Below are positions 1-4,951 of a stretch of DNA of 6,032 nt, piece by piece. The stretch lies in the NCBI GenBank assembly GCA_020848595.1, contig JADLHV010000030.1:1-6032 (forward strand), in the 5' to 3' direction. This DNA comes from Bacteroidia bacterium. GTDB taxonomy: Bacteria; Bacteroidota; Bacteroidia; NS11-12g; UBA955. Under the pieces are notes generated by a model. It saw only the letters and a program-made list of their open reading frames with translations, searched no databases and was not told where the DNA came from. The position numbers and the translations under genes were made by a program. Positions within the stretch are counted from its first letter, which is position 1. Each line of letters opens with the position of its first letter.

Positions 1-2
1 AA

Positions 3-962
3 ACTAAAAAAGAAGAAAAAGTAGTCTCTAAATCTGATTCTTCCCATGTAGATTTGAGTTCAGATGTTTCTATTGCTCCTTTAGCAAAAGAACTCATGAT
101 TGAATACGGGTTGAAGCCAACTCAAATAAATGGCAGTGGACCTAATGGTAGAATTACAAAAACAGATGTTCTTGAAGCAATAGTTGCTAGTGGTGCAGCT
201 AAAGGCACTGCAAATAAATACAGTCCAAACGGCGAACGTAATACAAGAGCCGAAAAGATGAGCAATCTGCGTAAAACAGTTGCCAAACGTTTGGTAGCTG
301 CCAAAAATGAAACTGCCATGCTTACTACTTTTAATGAGATTAACATGAAACCCATCATGGATCTTAGAAATAAGTACAAAGCTGCTTTCCAAGAAAAACA
401 CGAAATTGGTTTAGGTTTCATGAGTTTCTTTACTAGAGCTTGTTGTATTGCATTACTCGATTGGCCAGCAGTTAATGCTTTTATAGATGGTGAAAACATT
501 CAATTCAATGATTATTGCGATATTTCTATTGCGGTTTCTGGTCCAAGAGGATTAGTTGTTCCTGTCATTAGAAATGCAGAATCGATGAGCTTAGCTAGTA
601 TTGAAAAAGAAGTCAAACGTTTAGCTGTAAAAGCTCGTGATAATAAATTATCTTTAGAAGAAATGAGCGGTGGTACCTTTACTATTACTAATGGTGGAGT
701 ATTCGGCAGTATGATGAGTACCCCAATAATTAACCCTCCTCAATCTGCTATATTAGGTATGCACAACATCGTCGAACGCCCAGTTGTCGAAAATGGACAA
801 ATCGTTATTCGTCCTATTATGTTTGTTGCATTAAGTTACGACCACAGAATTATCGATGGTCGCGAAAGTGTAAGTTTCTTAGTACGTGTCAAAAACTTAC
901 TCGAAAATCCAGAAATGCTATTCGATGGAAAATTGCCTGAAGAACGCGTTTTAGGCTTATAA
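3..962 (+). CDS. sucB: Dihydrolipoyllysine succinyltransferase, E2 of 2-oxoglutarate dehydrogenase (5'-partial)
   Basis: E2 core of the 2-oxoglutarate dehydrogenase complex, which moves the succinyl group from lipoyl-lysine to CoA in the TCA cycle (cytoplasm). The frame is open from the first bases of the window, so the TTG at 54 is an internal Leu codon and not a start. About 319 residues are visible; E. coli SucB has 405, so the N-terminal lipoyl domain lies off-window. In order: a charged linker (residues 1-23), the peripheral subunit-binding domain (about 24-60, with GSGPNGRITKTDVL), a second linker, and the acyltransferase domain (about 82-310). The active-site motif is SYDHRIIDGRES, with catalytic His281 and Asp285 in visible numbering. 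The stretches AMLTTFNEINMKPIMDLR, TITNGGVFGSMMSTP and NPPQSAILGMH match the succinyltransferase type rather than the pyruvate or branched-chain type. It ends 7 bp before the sugar acetyltransferase gene, and the two are probably co-transcribed. Family certain; succinyl specificity very likely. Confidence 0.95.
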   Translation, partial: TKKEEKVVSKSDSSHVDLSSDVSIAPLAKELMIEYGLKPTQINGSGPNGRITKTDVLEAIVASGAAKGTANKYSPNGERNTRAEKMSNLRKTVAKRLVAAKNETAMLTTFNEINMKPIMDLRNKYKAAFQEKHEIGLGFMSFFTRACCIALLDWPAVNAFIDGENIQFNDYCDISIAVSGPRGLVVPVIRNAESMSLASIEKEVKRLAVKARDNKLSLEEMSGGTFTITNGGVFGSMMSTPIINPPQSAILGMHNIVERPVVENGQIVIRPIMFVALSYDHRIIDGRESVSFLVRVKNLLENPEMLFDGKLPEERVLGL

Positions 963-969
963 TCTGCCT

Positions 970-1542
970 ATGCAGAACTACTTTGCACACCCAAGCGCCG
1001 TTATAGATTCGGGTTGCTCTATTGGCAACGGATCAAAAATTTGGCATTTCTCTCATATTATGCCCGATTGTATAATTGGCGAAAATTGTAATATAGGTCA
1101 AAATGTTGTCGTTTCGCCTCAAGTTATTTTAGGCTGCAATGTTAAAGTGCAAAATAATGTCTCTATTTATACAGGAGTAATATGCGAAGATGATGTTTTC
1201 CTCGGACCGTCAATGGTGTTTACCAATATTATCAACCCGCGAAGTGCTGTAATTAGAAAAGACCAATATATAAAAACTCTCGTTAAAAAAGGTGCTAGTA
1301 TAGGTGCAAACGCAACTATTATTTGTGGTAATGAAATTGGTCAATATGCACTCATTGGTGCTGGTGCTGTAATTACTAAACCTGTTCCCGATTATGCCTT
1401 GCTCGTTGGCAATCCTGCACATCAAATTGGATGGGTAAGCGAATTTGGACACAAACTCGATTTTATAAATAATATAGCTATCTGTCCAGAAACACAACAA
1501 GAATACGAACTTATAGAAAACAAAGTAATAAGAATAAAATGA
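970..1542 (+). CDS. WbpD/WlbB-like nucleotide-sugar N-acetyltransferase (left-handed beta-helix)
   Basis: Predicted acetyl-CoA-dependent acetyltransferase of the WbpD/WlbB group. Known members acetylate the 3-amino group of UDP-2-acetamido-3-amino-2,3-dideoxy-glucuronate, on the way to diacetamido-uronic acids of O-antigens. The 190 residues are almost entirely hexapeptide repeats of the left-handed beta-helix type (e.g. IGENCNIGQNVVV, VILGCNVKVQNNV, ASIGANATIICGNEIG, YALIGAGAVI). Group-specific blocks are present: HPSAVIDSG at the N-terminus, GPSMVFTNIINPRSAVIRKD (residues 79-98, with the Thr85-Asn86 pair expected near the active site) and NPAHQIGWVSEFGHKLD. A 25-30 residue tail with CPETQQEYEL follows the helix. 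The ATG at 970 gives the expected N-terminus; no Shine-Dalgarno sequence is seen. The stop overlaps the galE start by 4 bp. The enzymes that would make its substrate (dehydrogenase, aminotransferase) are not in the window. Acetylation of a dTDP-amino sugar (QdtC/FdtC-like) is the main alternative. Confidence 0.88.
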   Translation: MQNYFAHPSAVIDSGCSIGNGSKIWHFSHIMPDCIIGENCNIGQNVVVSPQVILGCNVKVQNNVSIYTGVICEDDVFLGPSMVFTNIINPRSAVIRKDQYIKTLVKKGASIGANATIICGNEIGQYALIGAGAVITKPVPDYALLVGNPAHQIGWVSEFGHKLDFINNIAICPETQQEYELIENKVIRIK

Positions 1543-2540
1543 AAAAGGTACTGGTAACTGGTGGATTAGGCTATATTGGCGCACATACTGTTGTTGAACT
1601 TATCAACCATGGTTATGACCCAATTATAATCGATGACCTTAGTAACACCTCCGAAAATGTGCTGAATGGCATTCAATCTATTACTGGAATCGATATTAAA
1701 TTCTATAAGGAAAACGTTTGTGATCCTATTGCATTAGATAAAATATTTAAAGAAAATCCAATCGATTCTGTTATTCATTTTGCCGCATTTAAAGCTGTTG
1801 GCGAATCGGTCCAAGAACCATTAAAATACTATTCCAATAATATTGGTGGTTTAGTTAATTTGCTTCAAGTAATGCAAAACAACGGAGTTAAAAACATAGT
1901 ATTCAGCTCATCTTGCACTGTATATGGCGAACCAGATATTTCTCCTGTAAACGAATTATCTCCAATCAAAAAGGCTAATTCACCTTATGGTAATACCAAA
2001 CAAATTGGAGAAGAAATACTAAGCGATTGTAAATTTGTAAATACAGTAGCATTGCGCTATTTTAATCCAATTGGTGCTCATAGCTCTGCTAAGATTGGCG
2101 AATTACCACTTGGTGTTCCAAATAATTTAGTTCCTTTTATCACTCAAACTGCTGCTGGTATTAGAGAAAAAATTACGGTTTTTGGCGACGACTACAATAC
2201 CAAAGATGGTACTTGTGTGCGTGACTATATCCACGTTTCGGATCTAGCAATCGCTCACGTTAAATCATTAGATTATTTATCTCTGCATCCTGAATTACAA
2301 TTTGAAGTCTTTAATATTGGAACCGGCAATGGCTTAACAGTTCTTGAGATTATTAAAGCGTTTGAAAAGGTTAATAATATTCAACTAAATTATTCTATTG
2401 GACCTCGCAGACCTGGTGATGTAGAGAAAGTTTGGGCTGATGCTAGCAAAGCTCAAAATATATTAGGATGGACAGCTCAACACAATCTTAATGAAATGGT
2501 GAAATCCGCTTGGGAATGGCAAAAACAATTATCTGTTTAA
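1539..2540 (+). CDS. galE: UDP-glucose 4-epimerase family (GalE), possibly also acting on UDP-GlcNAc/GalNAc
   Basis: NAD-dependent extended short-chain dehydrogenase that inverts C4 of UDP-hexoses, supplying UDP-galactose or UDP-GalNAc for glycans and linking to the Leloir pathway (cytoplasm). Its 333 residues compare with 338 for E. coli GalE. The Rossmann motif GGLGYIG is at residues 8-14, IDDLSN at 31-36 contacts the NAD ribose, and the catalytic set is SSSCTVYG (123-130, Ser125) with Tyr150 and Lys154 in YGNTK. NPIGAH and FGDDYNTKDGTCVRDYIHV are the usual substrate-loop blocks. At the C-terminus RRPGDVEKVWADASKA places Val298 where E. coli has Tyr299 and human GALE has Cys307; a small residue there is known to admit N-acetylated sugars. 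The start ATG overlaps the upstream stop as ATGA, which suggests translational coupling with the acetyltransferase. Family certain; substrate range inferred. Confidence 0.95.
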   Translation: MKKVLVTGGLGYIGAHTVVELINHGYDPIIIDDLSNTSENVLNGIQSITGIDIKFYKENVCDPIALDKIFKENPIDSVIHFAAFKAVGESVQEPLKYYSNNIGGLVNLLQVMQNNGVKNIVFSSSCTVYGEPDISPVNELSPIKKANSPYGNTKQIGEEILSDCKFVNTVALRYFNPIGAHSSAKIGELPLGVPNNLVPFITQTAAGIREKITVFGDDYNTKDGTCVRDYIHVSDLAIAHVKSLDYLSLHPELQFEVFNIGTGNGLTVLEIIKAFEKVNNIQLNYSIGPRRPGDVEKVWADASKAQNILGWTAQHNLNEMVKSAWEWQKQLSV

Positions 2541-2665
2541 TCATTTCTTTCAATTTACTACACCTTTAAAGTGTTCTTTATAAATAGTGCCAAGCCTTCT
2601 AAATAAGTAGGTTCTATTAATTTCTCTCATAAGGGTTACTTCATATTTATTTAATAAAGTCTACA

Positions 2666-2691
2666 CTAAAATGATATAAAAATCATTTTAG
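2666..2691. repeat. Perfect 10-bp inverted repeat, possible operator or hairpin
   Basis: The arms CTAAAATGAT (2666-2675) and ATCATTTTAG (2682-2691) are exact reverse complements around a 6-nt loop, ATAAAA. The structure lies 125 bp after galE and 35 bp before the outer-membrane protein gene. Its right arm overlaps the place where the -33 element of the putative promoter at 2687-2717 would sit, so a repressor or activator site is plausible. As a terminator it would be weak: the stem has only two G-C pairs and no T-run follows on the plus strand. The symmetry is seen directly; the role is inferred. Confidence 0.5.
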
Positions 2692-2717
2692 AAAATAAAT
2701 AAACTTACTTAAATTTG
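2687..2717 (+). promoter_or_regulatory. Putative Bacteroidota-type promoter of the outer-membrane protein gene
   Basis: TAAATTTG at 2710-2717 fits the Bacteroidota -7 consensus TAnnTTTG. TTTA at 2687-2690, 19 nt upstream, is a one-mismatch candidate for the -33 TTTG element. Transcription would start near 2722-2724, only a few bases before the ATG at 2726, giving an almost leaderless message. That short leader is the main reason for doubt; a later start at the internal Met7 (2744) would give a leader of about 20 nt but a poorer signal peptide. Confidence 0.35.
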
Positions 2718-2725
2718 AATTATCT

Positions 2726-3454
2726 ATGAAGACACATCTATGCATGTTTATTGCTTTATTTTGGTTTTCAATCGCCAATAGTCAATTACCATCTTATCAA
2801 AAAAGTAATATAGCCAATAAACAAAGACTTATAGGTATAAATTTTTCACCTGATATTTGTTATAGAACCCTCAAAATCGGTCCAGGGAGTACCAATAGAG
2901 AATACATAAAACAATATCGCGATGACAATGAAATTCCCAAATCAGGATTTACAACAGGAATAAATTTATGTTTTAATCTAACCCATCAATTTGGCATAGA
3001 AACAGGCATTCAATTTTCTAAAAAAGGCTATGCCAACAAATTTATAGAATTGCGATTTTTAGTCCCTGAACCCGATATGCCTGAAAGAATAAAATACATT
3101 TACCATATTCATTTTATTGATATTCCTATTAAAGCCAATTTTATGTTCGGGCATAAAAGAACACGATTTATTACATCGGCTGGCTTAGTTACCAATATTT
3201 TTATAAAAGAGACCGTAACAAGTATAGAAGTTTATCCAGATAGAACCGAAAAAAGAACCCAACCATCAGACTTAGGATACAATCGATTTAGTGTTTCGCC
3301 ATTAATAAGTTTCGGACTTGATTATGAAATTAACTCAAAAATGCATTTTCGATTTGAACCGACATTCAAATACGGTATTTTAAAAGTCAACAATTTTAAA
3401 ACCTATCTATATACAATTGGGTGCAATATGGGCTTCTATTGGACATCCAAATAA
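2726..3454 (+). CDS. Outer-membrane beta-barrel protein, PorT/OMP_b-brl_2-like
   Basis: Predicted small outer-membrane beta-barrel protein of unknown specific role. Residues 1-19 form a Sec signal peptide: Lys2, a hydrophobic core (FIALFWFSIA) and a cleavage site after Ala-Asn-Ser before Gln20. The start at 2726 is preferred because the next Met (residue 7) would lose the basic N-region. The mature part has alternating aromatic/polar strands separated by polar turns, as in 8-10 strand barrels: LIGINFSPDICYRTL, GFTTGINLCFNL, QFGIETGIQFSKKGY, YHIHFIDIPIKANFMFG, RFITSAGLVTNIFI, FSVSPLISFGLDYEI, MHFRFEPTFKYGIL and YLYTIGCNMGFYW at the end. The block HFIDIPIKANF matches the 'Y-x-EIPL-x-K' strand typical of Bacteroidota PorT-like barrels. 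At 242 residues it is of usual length for the group. It is flanked by gaps on both sides and looks monocistronic. Other small-barrel families are possible. Confidence 0.75.
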   Translation: MKTHLCMFIALFWFSIANSQLPSYQKSNIANKQRLIGINFSPDICYRTLKIGPGSTNREYIKQYRDDNEIPKSGFTTGINLCFNLTHQFGIETGIQFSKKGYANKFIELRFLVPEPDMPERIKYIYHIHFIDIPIKANFMFGHKRTRFITSAGLVTNIFIKETVTSIEVYPDRTEKRTQPSDLGYNRFSVSPLISFGLDYEINSKMHFRFEPTFKYGILKVNNFKTYLYTIGCNMGFYWTSK

Positions 3455-3784
3455 ATGTATTGAAAGTCGACTCTTTTCAAATAGAAGTATTTAAAGTTAA
3501 GATAAAAAACTTACTTATTCTGTTTAGAAGATTACAACAAAATACAACTTTAATAAGATTTAGATGAATTAAAAAAGGCAGAAAAATCTACACATCATTC
3601 GCTTAATTTTTATAATCTCAAAATACAAAACAACAAGTTTGTAAGGATTAGTAACTAAAAGAGACTTAAATTTGAACCTTTATAGGTTATATCCAATATC
3701 TAACTTATAGCTAGTTTTACTTTTTTGATGCCAATGTTCAATTTTACAACAGCAAATTGACTAACATTATAATAATTGATTCAA
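3455..3784. other. Intergenic region of about 330 bp without a supported gene
   Basis: AT-rich stretch between the barrel gene and the transporter. I find no tRNA-like fold and no frame with a credible start. Two overlapping frames without ATG have protein-like content: 3457-3567 (frame 1, including VDSFQIEVFKVKIKNLL) and 3557-3658 (frame 2, including LDELKKAEKSTHHSLNFYNL). They could be the two halves of a frameshifted, decayed small gene, but this is weak. From 3667 on the region holds a -7-like motif and a small AACCT/AGGTT hairpin (3675-3688), then an AT-rich leader to the transporter start. Confidence 0.5.
3667..3674 (+). promoter_or_regulatory. Putative -7 promoter element upstream of the transporter gene
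   Basis: TAAATTTG fits the Bacteroidota -7 consensus TAnnTTTG and lies inside a 13-mer, ACTTAAATTTGAA (3664-3676), that also occurs at 2707-2719 before the barrel gene. The nearest upstream TTTG (3638-3641) is 25 nt away, slightly beyond the usual 17-23 nt spacing, so the -33 element is uncertain. Use of this site would give a leader of about 100 nt before the ATG at 3785. Confidence 0.3.
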
Positions 3785-4660
3785 ATGAAGCCAAATACAC
3801 ATCAAATAGCCATTAAAGCAACATATTTTAGTATTTTTAGTAATACTATTTTGGCTTTAGCTAAATGGTTGGCTGGTTTCTTTGGAAATTCGTACGCCCT
3901 TATTGCCGATTCTATAGAATCTACCACTGATATACTAGCATCATGTTTAGTTTTATTTGGACTTAAATATGCTAATAAACCTGCTGATAAAAATCATCCT
4001 TATGGCCATGGTCGGATTGAACCTTTAATTACATTTTTAGTTGTAGGATTTTTGATTACTTCTGCGGTTTTTATTGCTCATGAAAGCATTATAAATATTG
4101 CCACACCCCACGAACTACCTAAACCTTGGACACTAATTGTTTTAGGCGCAATAATTATTTGGAAAGAAGTTTCGTATAGAATTGTTATTAAAAAAAGCAA
4201 AGAAACTAATAGCTCGTCGCTGAAAGCAGATGCTTGGCACCATAGAAGCGACGCAATAACCTCTATATCGGCATTTATTGGCATTTCAGTTGCATTGTAC
4301 TTTGGAAAAGGATACGAATCTGCTGACGATTGGGCCGCATTATTTGCCTCTTTTTTTATTCTTTATAACAGCTATTTAATCTTTAGACCTGCTTTAGGTG
4401 AAATTATGGATGAACATGTCTACGATGATCTTATTTTGAATATTAGAACCGAATCTCTTAAAGTGAATGGTGTTATTGGAACAGAGAAATGCTTTGTAAG
4501 GAAAGCTGGAATGAAATACCATATCGATCTACATGCAATTGTAGATGCCAATATGAGTGTAAAAGACGGCCATGCAATTGCTCATAACTTGAAAGACACT
4601 TTAAGGCATGTTATTCCAGAATTAGGCCATGTTCTTATTCATATAGAACCAAACGAATAA
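3785..4660 (+). CDS. Cation diffusion facilitator (CDF) family divalent metal efflux transporter, FieF/YiiP-like
   Basis: Inner-membrane metal/proton antiporter, exporting Zn2+, Fe2+ or a similar divalent ion. The ATG at 3785 gives 291 residues; an in-frame TTG three codons earlier is less likely. Six membrane helices are visible (roughly 13-33, 38-60, 81-102, 114-132, 157-174, 184-201), followed by a cytoplasmic domain (about 205-291) with His246, Asp248, His250, His263, His282 and the final HIEP (His286, Glu288), corresponding to the dimerising metal site of YiiP. Site B is intact: PADKNHPYGHGRIEP with Asp68, His71 and His75. The transport site in helix 5 is His152-x3-Asp156 (WHHRSD). In helix 2 the pair is Glu45-x3-Asp49 (ADSIESTTDI), where YiiP has Asp and many CDFs have His. 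The gene is monocistronic and convergent with the glycosyltransferase gene. Metal specificity cannot be assigned from sequence. Confidence 0.93.
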   Translation: MKPNTHQIAIKATYFSIFSNTILALAKWLAGFFGNSYALIADSIESTTDILASCLVLFGLKYANKPADKNHPYGHGRIEPLITFLVVGFLITSAVFIAHESIINIATPHELPKPWTLIVLGAIIIWKEVSYRIVIKKSKETNSSSLKADAWHHRSDAITSISAFIGISVALYFGKGYESADDWAALFASFFILYNSYLIFRPALGEIMDEHVYDDLILNIRTESLKVNGVIGTEKCFVRKAGMKYHIDLHAIVDANMSVKDGHAIAHNLKDTLRHVIPELGHVLIHIEPNE

Positions 4661-4701
4661 CAGATTCTGCATTTTTTACAAACTTTAATTACTACGAATC
4701 T

Positions 4702-4847
4702 CCGCGTGAGGGATAGCAGTGTAAAGCCCACAGCGAGGAACGAGCGAGGACTTGCAACGAATAGCCCGACCCAGCCGCTTACGTCATATTTTTTATTTCA
4801 AATTTTACAACAGATACGCTTCTATTATCTGCGGCTGGGGCACGCCC
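4702..4847. repeat. GC-rich Bacteroidota-type intergenic repeat element
   Basis: A locally GC-rich block in an otherwise AT-rich convergent gap. It contains two imperfect direct copies of a 22-bp unit with pattern GAGG-N14-GCCC, at 4708-4729 and 4746-4767 (period 38, 15 of 22 positions identical by hand count), and a short tandem GCGAGGA at 4733-4739 and 4744-4750. Downstream, CCCAGCCGC (4770-4778) is the exact reverse complement of GCGGCTGGG (4831-4839), enclosing 52 nt of AT-rich spacer. Motifs such as GTGAGGGATAGCAG, GAACGAGCGAGGACTTG and ATAGCCCGAC resemble multi-copy intergenic repeats I recall from flavobacterial genomes; that link is from memory. The outer borders are approximate. The weak 78-codon frame starting with GTG at 4706 runs through the element and is not taken as a gene. 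Confidence 0.65.
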
Positions 4848-4885
4848 AAAATAATTTAGACAAAAAAAACAAATTGAAGTTCATT

Positions 4886-4912
4886 GATTTTATTATATAT
4901 ATAAATAAAATC
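4886..4912. terminator. AT-rich hairpin between convergent genes, possible bidirectional terminator
   Basis: The arms GATTTTATT (4886-4894) and AATAAAATC (4904-4912) are exact reverse complements around a 9-nt ATATATATA loop. The hairpin lies about 40 bp beyond the glycosyltransferase stop and about 225 bp beyond the transporter stop, where a shared terminator would be expected. Read on the minus strand, T-rich sequence follows within about 30 bases (complement of the A-run at 4862-4869). The stem is almost all A-T and therefore weak; the role is inferred from position. Confidence 0.3.
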
Positions 4913-4951
4913 TATAATAAACACCTAAAATATAATGGTTAGCTGCAAATT

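Noticed and set aside
54..56. TTG as start codon of the first gene
   Set aside because: The frame is open from base 3 and encodes a charged linker typical of E2 proteins; the subunit-binding domain starts only after it, so TTG is an internal Leu.
2560..2574. ACAC/GTGT mini-hairpin with following TTCTTT after galE as terminator
   Set aside because: Only a 4-bp stem with a bulged C; too weak to support, although its position 20 bp after the stop is suitable.
3729..3761. Ten-codon ATG frame in the transporter leader as a possible leader peptide
   Set aside because: Such short frames are expected by chance; there is no attenuator-like hairpin pair or biased codon run.
3776..3778. TTG as start of the CDF transporter
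   Set aside because: The ATG three codons downstream is a standard start and gives a normal N-terminus before helix 1.
4661..4677. CAG-ATT-CTG followed by a T-run after the transporter
   Set aside because: A 3-bp stem cannot form a terminator hairpin; the T-run alone is not informative in AT-rich DNA.
4706..4942. 78-codon frame beginning with GTG
   Set aside because: Its first half is the GC-rich repeat element and its second half low-complexity AT-rich DNA (Ile/Lys/Asn/Tyr-rich). No domain or start signal.
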